Shown: one piece after another, positions 7,797-17,448 of the stretch
Layout: every line of letters starts with the position of its first letter
Position numbering within the stretch: position 1 is the first letter of the stretch
Source: Nocardiopsis listeri NBRC 13360
GTDB taxonomy: Bacteria > Actinomycetota > Actinomycetes > Streptosporangiales > Streptosporangiaceae
Assembly (NCBI RefSeq): GCF_001570765.1
Contig: NZ_BCSH01000020.1
Location: 1 to 64,000, forward strand
Length of the DNA stretch: 64,000 nucleotides
Direction of reading: 5' to 3'
Made by a program: the position numbers and the translations under genes
Notes under the pieces: model-generated
The model's input: only the letters and a program-made list of their open reading frames with translations
Databases searched by the model: none
Told to the model about the DNA's origin: nothing

Positions 7797-10700
7797 CCGG
7801 CCACCGCCTCGGGCGCCAGGCGCACCACCTCGCGCAGGTCCTGTACCGACAATCCGCCCAGCCATTCCTCGCCGGTGGTCACGGCGGCGTCGGCCAGCGC
7901 GCTCTTGCGTTCGATCATCTCGTCCACACGTTCCTCCACGGTGCCCACGCACACCATCTTGCGCACCTGTACGTCGCGACGCTGACCGATGCGGAACGCC
8001 CTGTCGGTGGCCTGGTTCTCCACCGCCGGGTTCCACCAGCGGTCCACGTGCACCACGTGGTTGGCGGCGGTCAGGTTCAGCCCGGTTCCGGCGGCCTTGA
8101 GGGAGAGCAGGAACACGGCCGGTCCCCGCAGCGTCTGGAAGTGCTCGGTCATGTGCTCGCGGTCGGCCCGGGAGGTGCCCCCGTGCAGCCACAGCACCGG
8201 AACCCCCAATCGGGAACGCAGGTAGGGCGCCAAACGCTCCCCCCAACGCGCGTACTGGGTGAAGCACAGCGCCTTGTCGCCCTCGGCCACGGCCTCGCCC
8301 AGGATCGCCTCCAGGCGCTCCAACTTGCCCGAACGTCCCGCCAGGGCCGACCCGTCGCCCAGGAACTGCGCCGGGTGGTTGCAGATCTGCTTGAGCCGCG
8401 ACATCGTCGCCAACACCAGCCCCTTGCGTTCCTTGTCGTCGGCCTCGGCCAGGCGTTCGCCCATCTCGTCCACCACGGCCTTGTACAGCGAGGCCTGCTC
8501 GGGGGTGAGCGTGCACCAGGTGCGCATCTGATGCTTCTCGGGCAGGTCGGCGATGATCGACCGGTCGGTCTTCAACCGGCGCAGCACGAACGGGCCGGTC
8601 AGTCGGCGCACCAGGTCGGTGCCTCCACCACCGTCGCCGCCCGAGCCGCCCGAGCCGCCGGGACCGTCGACGGGCGCCGCGCCACCGTCCACCTCGGCCT
8701 CGGCGCGGTCGGCCACCGTGCGTTGGAAGTCGGCGGCCGTGCCCAACAGCCCGGGGTTGGCGAACTCCATCACCGACCACAGTTCGCCCAGGTTGTTCTC
8801 CACCGGGGTTCCGGTGAGCGCGATACGGGTCGCGGCCGGCAGTGAACGCACCGCTCGCGCCTGCCGGGTGCCGTGGTTCTTCAACGCCTGCGCCTCGTCG
8901 CACACCACCCGGTGCCAGGGCATGCCCGCCAGCTCGTCGGCGTCGCGCGCCACCACTCCGTAGGTGGTGACCACCAGGTCGCAATTGCCGACGATGCGCG
9001 CCATGGCGTTGCCCGTGGGCCGCTGCGGTCCGTGCTGGACGTGCACCCTTAGGTCGGGGGCGAACCTCTCCGCCTCGCGTCGCCAGTTGCCGACCAGCGA
9101 CACCGGGCAGACCAACAGGGTGGGGCCGGGCGCGGGCCCGTCGGCGCGTTCGTCGGTGAGCAACGCCAACAACTGCACGGTCTTGCCCAACCCCATGTCG
9201 TCGGCGAGCACCGCGCCCAGGCCCAGTTCGCCCAGGAACCGCAGCCAGGCGGCACCGCGGTCCTGGTAGGGGCGCAGCGCCCCCTTGAACCCGACGGGGG
9301 TGCCCATGGGGCGCGGCTCGGCCTTGGCGCCACCGTTCAGGAGGGCGCCCAGGGGACCGTCGGCCACCACGTCCGCCACCGGCAGCGGGACGGGCGCGGC
9401 CCCGATGGCGGTCCTCAGTGCCTCTTCCCGGCCCATCGGTCGCCGTGCGCCGCGCCGCATCAGCTCCAGCGCCGAGGCGACCCGCTCGGGGTCCATCTCC
9501 ATCCACCGGCCGCGCACGCGTACCAGTGAGCGCTTGAGCCGGGCCAGTTCGGCCAGCTCGGTGAGTTCGTCCTCGCTCAGCGCGGTGGTGTCCTCGGGGC
9601 CGGTCAGTAGCGCCTCGAAGGACACGTCCACCAGGTCCATGGGGCTCACCCCGCCGCGACGGCGCCGCTCGGGTTCCTCGGCGACGGTCATCCGTAGGGC
9701 CAGGCCGTCGCGCCGGCTCCATTCGGGCAGTACCACGGAGAACCCGGCCTCGGTCAGCCGTCGGGCCCCGTCGCCCACGAAGACCTGGGCCGCGGCGGTG
9801 TCCATGAACAGTCGGTCCGGGGCCAGGTCGGTCAGGGCCCGGCGCAGGGCGGGCAGATGGCGGGCGGCGCGGCGCAGGTCGGCCAGGGCGGTGGTGGCCA
9901 CGTCCCGGGGCAGCCACGCGGCGCCCTCGCCGAGCCAGACCTGTTCCAGGGGCAGCCGCAGACCTGGATCGGTAGTGGAGCGGACCCAGAACTCCAGGGT
10001 CCAGGGACGGGGGCCGTTCCGCGGCCCCTCGGGTTCGGGTTCGCGCAGTACGAACACCAGTCGGGCGCGGCCACCGCCGCGCACCCGGTCCCGCCACTCG
10101 CGCAGGGGACCGCGCAGGGCGTCTGCGGCGTCGTCGTCCAGGCGGGTGCGTTCGGTGGTCAGGGCGGTGGCCAGCCGTGCGGCGGGGGAGGGGAGCCCGT
10201 CCCCGTGGACGTGTTCGGGGGGCCGGGTCAGCCGGCGGGCCACGGCGTCGGTGAGCAGTTCCAGGGGCGCCAGCACGCAGGAGCGGGCGGCCTCGGCGCG
10301 TTCGGGACCGTTCAGGTGGGCGATGGCCGCCGGTGGCAGTGCTTCGGTGAGGGCGGACAGGTGTTCCTCGGCGGTGTCCAGCGGTGCGGGACGCCAACGA
10401 GCACGCGGTGGGGTGCCGACCAGGTCGGGCAGTACGCATCCGGTGTGGACCAGGTGTTCGGCGAAGGCGTGCACGCCGCACAGGTGGGTCAGGGCGGGCC
10501 CGATCCGGGGTGTGTCGGCGTCGGCCGGTCGCGTGCGCAGGGAACCGAGGAAGAGGTCGGCTCCGGCCGTGTCCAAGGCCAGGGCGGGGACCCGCCAGGT
10601 CCCGAACCCGGTGGCCGGTCCCGACGTTCGTTCTCCCGGGTCGGGGGAGAGGGAGCATAGGGGCATACCATCGGCCTCGGGCAGGATCAGGGACGGCTCG

Positions 10701-10870
10701 TCCGGTACGAAGCTCTCCGCTGGGGCCCCGGCCTCGGCGAGCAGCGCGCGCAGCCCGGCCACGTCCTCGGCGAAGGGGTGCGCGCCCGGCGCCGGGCCGC
10801 TCACCACCGCGCCCTCGGCCCACACCAACAGTGTGTCCCTGGACCACATCCCGTGCAGAACCCGCACCAC
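7793..10870 (-). CDS. SNF2/RapA-family DEAD-box ATPase
   Basis: This 1025-residue SNF2-type ATPase has a long N-terminal region (about 1-530, the SNF2-associated type), then lobe 1 with Walker A LADDMGLGKT near 557 and Walker B CDEAQALKN near 658. Lobe 2 has SLKAAGTGLNLTAA and DRAFRIGQRR near 945-985. A Gly/Ser-rich insert (GGSGGSGGDGGGG) sits near 740 between the lobes. The start is GTG at 10870, after a G-rich ribosome site. It forms an operon with the SWIM gene. A role in chromatin-like remodelling, transcription recycling or defence is possible; none is proved. Confidence 0.87.
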   Translation of the reverse strand: MVRVLHGMWSRDTLLVWAEGAVVSGPAPGAHPFAEDVAGLRALLAEAGAPAESFVPDEPSLILPEADGMPLCSLSPDPGERTSGPATGFGTWRVPALALDTAGADLFLGSLRTRPADADTPRIGPALTHLCGVHAFAEHLVHTGCVLPDLVGTPPRARWRPAPLDTAEEHLSALTEALPPAAIAHLNGPERAEAARSCVLAPLELLTDAVARRLTRPPEHVHGDGLPSPAARLATALTTERTRLDDDAADALRGPLREWRDRVRGGGRARLVFVLREPEPEGPRNGPRPWTLEFWVRSTTDPGLRLPLEQVWLGEGAAWLPRDVATTALADLRRAARHLPALRRALTDLAPDRLFMDTAAAQVFVGDGARRLTEAGFSVVLPEWSRRDGLALRMTVAEEPERRRRGGVSPMDLVDVSFEALLTGPEDTTALSEDELTELAELARLKRSLVRVRGRWMEMDPERVASALELMRRGARRPMGREEALRTAIGAAPVPLPVADVVADGPLGALLNGGAKAEPRPMGTPVGFKGALRPYQDRGAAWLRFLGELGLGAVLADDMGLGKTVQLLALLTDERADGPAPGPTLLVCPVSLVGNWRREAERFAPDLRVHVQHGPQRPTGNAMARIVGNCDLVVTTYGVVARDADELAGMPWHRVVCDEAQALKNHGTRQARAVRSLPAATRIALTGTPVENNLGELWSVMEFANPGLLGTAADFQRTVADRAEAEVDGGAAPVDGPGGSGGSGGDGGGGTDLVRRLTGPFVLRRLKTDRSIIADLPEKHQMRTWCTLTPEQASLYKAVVDEMGERLAEADDKERKGLVLATMSRLKQICNHPAQFLGDGSALAGRSGKLERLEAILGEAVAEGDKALCFTQYARWGERLAPYLRSRLGVPVLWLHGGTSRADREHMTEHFQTLRGPAVFLLSLKAAGTGLNLTAANHVVHVDRWWNPAVENQATDRAFRIGQRRDVQVRKMVCVGTVEERVDEMIERKSALADAAVTTGEEWLGGLSVQDLREVVRLAPEAVAG

Positions 10871-10880
10871 ACCCCCCGTT

Positions 10881-10939
10881 GAACACGCCGAACGTCGCCG
10901 GCCCCAGTATGGCGGGGACCGGCGACGTTCGGCGTGTTC
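10881..10939. terminator. 21-bp perfect hairpin
   Basis: Arms at 10881-10901 and 10919-10939 are perfect 21-bp inverted repeats with a 17-nt loop that can pair further. The hairpin lies between the end of the UMF1 transporter gene and the start of the helicase gene and probably ends the former transcript. Confidence 0.7.
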
Positions 10940-10957
10940 GGGTGGGGTCGCCGGCCC

Positions 10958-12352
10958 TCAGAGCCTGGCGGGCACGGTGTTGCCCACGGCCAGGATGCCC
11001 TCGCGCATACGCACGCGCCACAGCAGGAATCCGCCGAGCACGAAGAACGCCAGCAGCGACAGGATCGCCACCCGGTAGCCGCCGGTCATGGCGACCGCGA
11101 TGGTGACCACCAGCGACCCCAAGAACGTGGATCCCTTGTCGGAGATCTGGAAGAGGCTGAAGTACTCCGCCTCTCGACCCTTGGGGATGAGCTGGGAGAA
11201 CATCGAACGGGCCAGGGACTGGGTGCAGCCCAGCACCAGGCCGATGCCCACGCCCAGCGCGATGAACAGGGGCACGTTGCCGGCCGGCATCACGTAGCCC
11301 AGACCCACCAGCAGGCCCCAGACCACCAGGCTGCCCAGCACGGTCTTCTTGGGGCCGATGTGGTCGGCGATCCGTGCGGTGGCGAACGCCCCGGCGAAGG
11401 CCACGAACTGGATGATGAGGATCGTGACGATCAGCACGTCCTGGCTCAGTCCCAGGTCCTGGGTGGCGAAGGGCGCCGCGTAGCGGATCGCGGCCTGTAC
11501 GCCGTCGTTGAAGAAGATGAAGGCGAAGAGAAAAAGCACGGTATTGGGATACTTGCGCATGTCGCGCACGGTCCGCCCGAACTGGCGCAGTGACTCACCG
11601 ACCTTGGCGCGTCCGTCCCCGCGCGCGGCCAGCGCCCCGTAGCGGTCGCGCAGAGGTTTGATCGCCACCACGGTGAACCCGGCCCACCACAGGCCGACCG
11701 TGACGAAGGCGACGCGGGCCGCCATACCGACGTCGTCGGAGGTCAGCACCAGCACCAGGTGCACCGCCAACAGCAGGGCGCCGCCCAGGTAACCCAGGCC
11801 CCAACCGAAGGCGGAGACCCTGTCGCGTTCGTCGGCCGTGGCGATCTCCGGCAGGAACGCGTTGTAGACCACGATCGACAACCCGAACAGCAGGTTGGCG
11901 CCCAGGAACAGGATCGAGGCGAGCAGGTAGCCGTCGGTGGCGAAGTACAGCCCGGTGGTGCAGGCCGATCCGGCGATGGCCAGCCACAGCAGCCAGCTCT
12001 TCTTGTGCCTGGTGTGGTCGGCCAGGGCGCCCACCAACGGCAGCAGGATGATCTGTAGCAGGATCGCCACGGTGGTCAACGCCGGGTACAGCGCGTTGGG
12101 GTGCACGCTCAGGAAGTCCAGGCCCAGCGGGGTGAGGGCCAGGGAGCCGTCCCGGCACGCCTCGGCGCCAGGGGCCCCGGCCGACGCACAGGCCAGGTCG
12201 CTCAGGTAGGGGCCGATGAGGACGGTGACCACCGAGGTCATGAACACCGAGTTGGCCCAGTCGTACATGTACCAGCCGCGTTGTTCGCGTTTGCGCTGGG
12301 CGGGGTCGGGTGAAGGGTCCTGACCTTCGACCCGCTCGGGGGTGGTGGACAT
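10958..12352 (-). CDS. UMF1/Atg22-like MFS transporter
   Basis: This 464-residue major facilitator has about 12 hydrophobic segments. It opens with the WYMYDWANSVFMT segment that defines the UMF1 (Atg22-like) group. A GALADHTRHKK loop corresponds to the MFS motif A. The ATG at 12352 lies 5 nt after the stop of the glycerophosphodiesterase gene upstream, so they form one operon. The pairing suggests export or uptake of a small polar product, but the substrate is unknown. Confidence 0.87.
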   Translation of the reverse strand: MSTTPERVEGQDPSPDPAQRKREQRGWYMYDWANSVFMTSVVTVLIGPYLSDLACASAGAPGAEACRDGSLALTPLGLDFLSVHPNALYPALTTVAILLQIILLPLVGALADHTRHKKSWLLWLAIAGSACTTGLYFATDGYLLASILFLGANLLFGLSIVVYNAFLPEIATADERDRVSAFGWGLGYLGGALLLAVHLVLVLTSDDVGMAARVAFVTVGLWWAGFTVVAIKPLRDRYGALAARGDGRAKVGESLRQFGRTVRDMRKYPNTVLFLFAFIFFNDGVQAAIRYAAPFATQDLGLSQDVLIVTILIIQFVAFAGAFATARIADHIGPKKTVLGSLVVWGLLVGLGYVMPAGNVPLFIALGVGIGLVLGCTQSLARSMFSQLIPKGREAEYFSLFQISDKGSTFLGSLVVTIAVAMTGGYRVAILSLLAFFVLGGFLLWRVRMREGILAVGNTVPARL

Positions 12353-12357
12353 GGGGG

Positions 12358-13173
12358 CTATCCGTTCTTCGGGGTGGGGCGCGTGTCCTGGTTCCAGCGG
12401 CCCCGTCGGATGAGCAGGTCGCGCAGGGCGGAGGTGTTGTCGGTGACGATGCCGTCGACACCGGCGTCCAGGAGGCGTTCCATCACCTGGGGTTCGTTGA
12501 TGGTCCACACGTGCACCTGCATGCCGATCCGGTGCGCGGTGCGGATGACGTCCCGACTCAGCAACGGGAGCCCGTTGCGCTCCAGCGGGATCTGGGCGCA
12601 CACCGGGGTGCGCCCGGCGATGGGACGCAGCAGCATCGACAGGGAGGCCACGCGCAGGCGGGCCACGTCCACGGGGCCGCAGGAGGTGGCCACGCGAGGA
12701 CCGTACAACCGTCGGGCCCGGTCCAGGCGGTCCTGGTCGAAGGAGCCCACGCACACCCGATCCCAGGCGTTGGTGCGGCGCAGCACCTCCAGCAGGGGCA
12801 GGACGGCGCCGTCCGACTTCAGGTCGATGTTGAAGCGGGCCTGGGGCCAGGTGCCGAGCAGGTCCTCAAGGAGGGGAACGGGTTCCTTGCCGGCCACCCG
12901 GGCGCGGGCCACCTCGGCGTAGGGCAGTGCGGAGATGGCGCCGGTGCGGTCCGTGGTGCGGTCCAGGGTGTCGTCGTGGAAGGCCGTGAGCACACCGTCT
13001 CGGGTGGCGTGCACGTCCGTCTCCAGGTACGTGTAGCCGAGGTCGACGGCGTGTTGGAAGGCCACCGCCGTGTTCTCCAGTTCGGTGCGGCGCACTCCCT
13101 GGTCGTCGGTGAGCCACCCGCCTCGGTGCGCGAGGGCCACGGGGACTGGGGAGGAAAGGTAGGCGTGTGTCAC
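12358..13173 (-). CDS. glycerophosphodiester phosphodiesterase
   Basis: This 271-residue GDPD-family enzyme hydrolyses glycerophosphodiesters to glycerol-3-phosphate and an alcohol. AHRGGW near residue 15 has the catalytic His; ENTAVAF, LETDVHATRDG and AFHDDTLDRTT supply metal ligands and the second His. No signal peptide is visible, so it is probably cytoplasmic. The GTG at 13173 has a CATACT hexamer exactly 7 nt upstream, which suggests a leaderless transcript. The gene is first in an operon with the UMF1 transporter. Confidence 0.88.
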   Translation of the reverse strand: MTHAYLSSPVPVALAHRGGWLTDDQGVRRTELENTAVAFQHAVDLGYTYLETDVHATRDGVLTAFHDDTLDRTTDRTGAISALPYAEVARARVAGKEPVPLLEDLLGTWPQARFNIDLKSDGAVLPLLEVLRRTNAWDRVCVGSFDQDRLDRARRLYGPRVATSCGPVDVARLRVASLSMLLRPIAGRTPVCAQIPLERNGLPLLSRDVIRTAHRIGMQVHVWTINEPQVMERLLDAGVDGIVTDNTSALRDLLIRRGRWNQDTRPTPKNG

Positions 13174-13327
13174 GTCGTCCAGTATGCCGGTGTGGTGTCG
13201 GAGGCGTTCGAGGTGGTCGGGTGGTGCCCGAACGGGAAAAGCCGGAATGCCAGGTGGCACGGGCACGGGTTCGGCCGCTCCTTGAAGGGGTGTAGGTAGT
13301 TCGTCCCCCCGAGGAAGGGAACCGTTC

Positions 13328-13786
13328 ATGTCGCACTCCTGTGGGACCCACCGTTGCCACCGTGTCTCCTGCGAGGGTCGGCGCTCGCCGTGGGCTCCGG
13401 TGCGCACCCCCGCGCGCACTCCGCTGCGGCGCATGTCGGTGGGTCGTTGCGGCGCGCCGCTGTTGGAGGGCCACCGCACACCGACCGACGTGCACCGGCT
13501 CGCCCAGCACATGGCCGAGGTGCTCGTGGGGCGCCGTGCGCCCGAGGTGCTGCGCGCGCACCTGACCGTGCCGGTGCGCGAGGAGTTGCGCCGGTTGCGG
13601 GGCAGCGTCGTCTGTGTGATGACACCGCGTCTGACCAGGGTCTTCCACCAGCGGCTGGGAGTGGACGGAATGGAGGCCAGCGCGGTGATCGACTGTGGCG
13701 ACCGCGCGCGGGTGTTCGCCTTCCGGCTGCGCAAGGAGGAGGGGCGGTGGGTCTGCACGAGGTTGGAGACCGACCGACGCCGCTGA
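13328..13786 (+). CDS. Rv3235-family small protein
   Basis: This 152-residue protein matches the Rv3235-like family of actinobacteria, with an Arg-rich N-terminus and a C-terminal alpha/beta module containing VHRLAQHMAEVLVGRRAPEV and LRKEEGRWVCTRLE. The ATG at 13328 follows GAAGGGA. In many actinomycetes this family sits next to secA; here it is alone between GDPD and an S9 peptidase. The function is unknown. Confidence 0.72.
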   Translation: MSHSCGTHRCHRVSCEGRRSPWAPVRTPARTPLRRMSVGRCGAPLLEGHRTPTDVHRLAQHMAEVLVGRRAPEVLRAHLTVPVREELRRLRGSVVCVMTPRLTRVFHQRLGVDGMEASAVIDCGDRARVFAFRLRKEEGRWVCTRLETDRRR

Positions 13787-13971
13787 CGGTGCGGGGAGGA
13801 GCACACGCCGAATCCGTCCGGAAAGCCGGAATAGTCATGGATTTTCCATGCTGGGCGCGGATAAGGTCCCCAGGGAAACGTCCCCCGGACCGGGGGCCGG
13901 CCCGGCCGACGGGTTCCCAGTACCCAAGGGAAGGAGGCGGCGGGCGGCACCCCGCGCCCGCCACTCATCGA

Positions 13972-15870
13972 ATGAAACCCGCTGACATCGCACACCTGCA
14001 CGGCATCAGCGCACCGTCCCTGGCACCCGACGGCTCCCGCGCCGTCTTCGCCCTGGTCCACCCGGACCTGGAGGAGGACGCATACCTCGGTTCCCTGTGG
14101 AGCGTGGCCACAGACGGTTCGGAGCGACCGCGTCGGCTCACCCGCGGGCTCCGCGACCGTGCGCCCCGCTACTCCCCGAACGGTCGTTGGATCGCCTTCC
14201 TGCGCCCGGACGAGAACAAGAGGGCACAGATCCACGTCCTGCCCGCCGATGGCGGCGAGGCCTGGAAGATCACCGACCACCCGCTCGGCGCCGGTGGCCT
14301 CTCCTGGAGCCCCGACTCCACCCGGCTGGCCTACACCGCCCGGATCCCCGAGGAGGGGCGCTACGTCGACGGCACCCCCGACAAGGAGGCGCCGCGCCGG
14401 ATCGGCACCCTCAAGTACCGGGTCGACAATCTGGGCTTCCTCGTCGACCGGCGACAGCAGATCTTCGTCAGCGCCCCGATCGATCCCAGCGGTGAGGTGG
14501 GCGAACCGGTTCAGGTGACCGACGCCGAAGCCGACCACGGCCGTCCCCTCTGGACGCCCGACGGTACCGAGCTGGTCTTCGACGCGTCCCTGCACGAGAA
14601 CAGGGAGCACGACCTGTACGAGGACGTGTGGGCCTGCGCGCCGGAGAAGGGCGCCGAACTCCGCCGTGTCACCCGAGGCGACTTGGGAGTGGCGTCGGTG
14701 GGCCTGTCCTCGGACGGCACCACGGTGTACTTCGTCGCCCACGAACTCGGCGACGAAGGCACCGACTTCGTGGGCCGGGTCGATGGTCTGTGGTCGATGC
14801 CACTGGACGGCTCCCGCGAGCCTCGGCGCCTGACCGACACCGAAGGCCCGCGTATCAACGGCCTGGGAACCCTGGCCACGGACGGGGGCGTGCTGGTGGC
14901 GGGGGAGAACCGCGGGGCCTTGGAGCTGTACCGGGTCACCCCGGAGGGGGAGCGCACCACCCTGCTGGGCGGTCGCGTGGAGGTACAGGGCTTCGACCAC
15001 GCCGGCGGGGTCACCGTCGCGGTGGCCGCGGGCGAACACGACAGCGGTGAGCTGTACGTGGTCGAGGAAGGTGGAACCCGCGCCCTGACCTCGTTCTTCG
15101 AGGGTGTGGAGCCGCTCCCGGTAACCGAACTGCTCGCGCACGCCCCCGACGGTCACCCGGTGCACGGCTGGGTGTCCACGCCCCGGGGCGAGGGCCCGCA
15201 CCCGGTGATCCTGATGATCCACGGCGGGCCCTTCGCCCAGTACGGGTGGCAGCTCTTCGACGAGACGCAGGTGTACACCGAGGCCGGGTACGCGGTCGTC
15301 TACTGCAACCCGCGGGGTTCGTCCGGTTACGGACAGGAACACGGGCGGGCGATCATCGGTTCGGTGGGGTCGGTGACGGCCACCGACCTGCTGGCCTTCC
15401 TTGACGCGGCGCTGGAGGACGAGCGGCTGGACGGTTCTCGGGTCGGCGTGCACGGGGGCTCGCACGGTGGGTTCATGACCACGTGGATGGCCGCGCACCA
15501 CGGAGAGCGGTTCCGGGCGGCGATCAGCGAGCGCGCCGTCAACGCCATCGACAGCTTCCAGGGTGCGTCCGACATCGGGGCGTTCTTCCCCGAGCCGCTG
15601 TACGGGCCGCCGGACTCCTGGCCCAAGGAGAGCCCGCTCACCTACGCCGATCAGATCGACAAGCCGTTCCTGATCATCCACTCCGAACAGGACTGGCGCT
15701 GCCCGCTGGAACAGGCCCAGCGGTTGTTCGTCTCGCTCCGGAAGCGCGGGCACGAGGCGCAGATGCTGCTCTTCCCGGGGGAGGGGCACGAACTGTCGCG
15801 TTCGGGTCTGCCCAGCCACAGGGTGGCCCGCTTCGAGGCGGTCCTGGACTGGTGGAGGACCCACCTGTAG
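13972..15870 (+). CDS. S9-family prolyl oligopeptidase-like serine peptidase
   Basis: This is a 632-residue S9C-type acyl-peptide hydrolase/oligopeptidase. A beta-propeller fills about residues 1-370. The C-terminal alpha/beta-hydrolase domain has nucleophile elbow GGSHGGF (about 490), Asp in SEQDWRCP (about 567) and His in GEGHELS (about 601). No signal peptide is present, so it is cytoplasmic. The start at ATG 13972 is where homology begins; the nearest AAGGAGG lies too far upstream to serve it, so the true start is uncertain by some codons. A strong terminator follows. Confidence 0.87.
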   Translation: MKPADIAHLHGISAPSLAPDGSRAVFALVHPDLEEDAYLGSLWSVATDGSERPRRLTRGLRDRAPRYSPNGRWIAFLRPDENKRAQIHVLPADGGEAWKITDHPLGAGGLSWSPDSTRLAYTARIPEEGRYVDGTPDKEAPRRIGTLKYRVDNLGFLVDRRQQIFVSAPIDPSGEVGEPVQVTDAEADHGRPLWTPDGTELVFDASLHENREHDLYEDVWACAPEKGAELRRVTRGDLGVASVGLSSDGTTVYFVAHELGDEGTDFVGRVDGLWSMPLDGSREPRRLTDTEGPRINGLGTLATDGGVLVAGENRGALELYRVTPEGERTTLLGGRVEVQGFDHAGGVTVAVAAGEHDSGELYVVEEGGTRALTSFFEGVEPLPVTELLAHAPDGHPVHGWVSTPRGEGPHPVILMIHGGPFAQYGWQLFDETQVYTEAGYAVVYCNPRGSSGYGQEHGRAIIGSVGSVTATDLLAFLDAALEDERLDGSRVGVHGGSHGGFMTTWMAAHHGERFRAAISERAVNAIDSFQGASDIGAFFPEPLYGPPDSWPKESPLTYADQIDKPFLIIHSEQDWRCPLEQAQRLFVSLRKRGHEAQMLLFPGEGHELSRSGLPSHRVARFEAVLDWWRTHL

Positions 15871-15887
15871 GGGTCGCCCCTCGGGTC

Positions 15888-15919
15888 GGGGGCCGGACAC
15901 GCACGTGTGTTCGGCCCCC
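15888..15919 (+). terminator. intrinsic terminator after S9 peptidase
   Basis: A 32-nt hairpin with about 14 paired positions and a four-base loop, GC-rich at its base, begins 17 nt after the peptidase stop and is followed by a pyrimidine-rich stretch. Confidence 0.75.
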
Positions 15920-16368
15920 TTCCCCTGTTCGGCGTGAGTCGCGTCACGGTAAAGCGGGGGCTTGGTCTGGTTTTGACCCCGATCCTTCGGGAACAATGCG
16001 CCCTCATCCTCGTTCGCTGGGGGATTCCCGGACAAGTGGCACTCGCTCGCAGGTCAGTGGGTGTCCCAATGGAAGGTCACGAAAAGGTCGCGTCCACCCC
16101 GGGGGATGAATTAGTGTTCCCTCAGGTCGGTTCGCCCCGAATCGTCGCCGCCCGGTGACAGTGTTCCGGCCTGCCGTTGCACTCTGCTCAGCTCGCTCAA
16201 CAGCCGCCCTTTTCCCAGGAGCAGAGGCCGTCACCACGCTCGGCGACCCCTCGCGGCCCTTCTTCGCCGCCCGCCGGATCCCCTCACTCGCAGCCCCACG
16301 CCGACCTCGGCGTGCCTTCGGGCTGCCCTGTGTCGGTAAACGGGTGTGGGAGAAAGGCAGTCGGTGTT
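15920..16368 (+). other. long upstream region of the NlpC/P60 gene
   Basis: About 450 nt without a convincing gene. I looked for the c-di-AMP riboswitch that often precedes cell-wall hydrolase genes and did not see its conserved GGGGGAACC or GGGGTGAAT boxes. No promoter is clear. Confidence 0.4.
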
Positions 16369-17370
16369 TTGACTCGCAACCCCGAACCCACCCGCCGTCT
16401 CACCACGGTCGGCTTCGTCGCGCTGGGCGCCGTGGTGCTCTCCAGCGGTGTGGCGCTGGCCGATCCCTCCGAGTCGCAGGCCCGGGAGCGTTACGAAGAG
16501 CTCCAGGAAGAGCTGTCGGTCCTCAACGAGGCCTACAACACCGCCGAAGAGGACCACGCGGCCGCCGAGGAGGAGCTGGAGGAGCTGCAGGAGCAGCTCG
16601 AAGAGGCGCAAGAGGCCCTCGATGACCGCTCCGAGCGCATCTCCCGCATCGTGCAGAGTTCCTACACCAACGACTCGGGCGGCGGCTTCGGCATCTTCTT
16701 CGGTGGCGACGCCGACAGCGCGCTACAGAACATCGCCGACGTCGACTTCATCTCCGCCGGCCAGCGGGAGATGCTGTCCGACTACGTGGTCGACGTCGAC
16801 CACTCCGAGGAGCTGTACAACGCCGCCCAGGCCACGGAGGAGGAGGCCGCCGAGGCCCTCACCGCGGCAGAGGAGGCCATGACCCAGGGCGAGAGTGCCC
16901 TGGACGAGCAGGCCGAGGTCCTGGAACGGCTGGGCGGGGTCGACCCGACCGCGTCGCAGGCCTCCACCGCCGACGCCGGTTCCTCCGGTGGTACGGCCGC
17001 GGTCTCCAGTGACGTGCAGGCCGTCCTCGACTTCGCCCGCGCCCAGATCGGCAAGCCCTACGTGTGGGGTGGCACCGGACCTGACGGCTACGACTGCTCC
17101 GGGCTGACCCAGGCCGCCTGGGCCCAGGCCGGCGTGAGCCTGCCGCGCACCACCTACGACCAGGTCAACGCGGGCACCTCGGTCTCGCGCGACCAGCTCC
17201 AACCGGGCGATCTGCTGTTCTTCTACAGCGCCTCCGCACCGAGCCACGTGGGCATCTACTCCGGCAACGGCATGATGGTCCACGGCTCCAACCCGTCCAA
17301 ACCGCTGGAGGAGATCGACCTGGCCTCCTACTGGGACAGCGTCTTCACCGGCGCCGTCCGGCCGGGCTAG
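16369..17370 (+). CDS. secreted NlpC/P60 peptidoglycan hydrolase
   Basis: This 333-residue cell-wall endopeptidase has a Sec signal peptide (about 1-32, ending VALA), then a Glu-rich coiled coil (about 38-200) with a glycine-rich spacer. The C-terminal NlpC/P60 domain (about 215-333) has catalytic Cys in YDCSGLTQ and His in PSHVGIYS. The start is probably TTG at 16369, with AAAGG 11 nt upstream; an in-frame GTG at 16330 is an alternative. Such proteins cleave D-Glu-(m)DAP bonds during division and growth. Confidence 0.88.
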   Translation: MTRNPEPTRRLTTVGFVALGAVVLSSGVALADPSESQARERYEELQEELSVLNEAYNTAEEDHAAAEEELEELQEQLEEAQEALDDRSERISRIVQSSYTNDSGGGFGIFFGGDADSALQNIADVDFISAGQREMLSDYVVDVDHSEELYNAAQATEEEAAEALTAAEEAMTQGESALDEQAEVLERLGGVDPTASQASTADAGSSGGTAAVSSDVQAVLDFARAQIGKPYVWGGTGPDGYDCSGLTQAAWAQAGVSLPRTTYDQVNAGTSVSRDQLQPGDLLFFYSASAPSHVGIYSGNGMMVHGSNPSKPLEEIDLASYWDSVFTGAVRPG

Positions 17371-17448
17371 TGGGGGTCCCGGCTCATCACCGCGTGGGGA
17401 GGTGAGCCGGGGTGTCCCCGCTCCGACGGGTCGCGTATTCTTCCCCGC

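Noticed and set aside
7104-11021. A 1305-codon minus-strand frame covering the SNF2 helicase region
   Set aside because: Only the last 230 codons (SWIM protein) are real; the SNF2 gene uses another frame with clear helicase motifs.
12358-16035. A 1225-codon open frame on the minus strand over the S9 peptidase gene
   Set aside because: Only its last 271 codons (GDPD) have homology. The rest is antisense to a well-supported peptidase and reflects the GC bias.
15920-16368. c-di-AMP (ydaO) riboswitch before the NlpC/P60 gene
   Set aside because: The conserved GGGGGAACC and GGGGTGAAT boxes are not visible.
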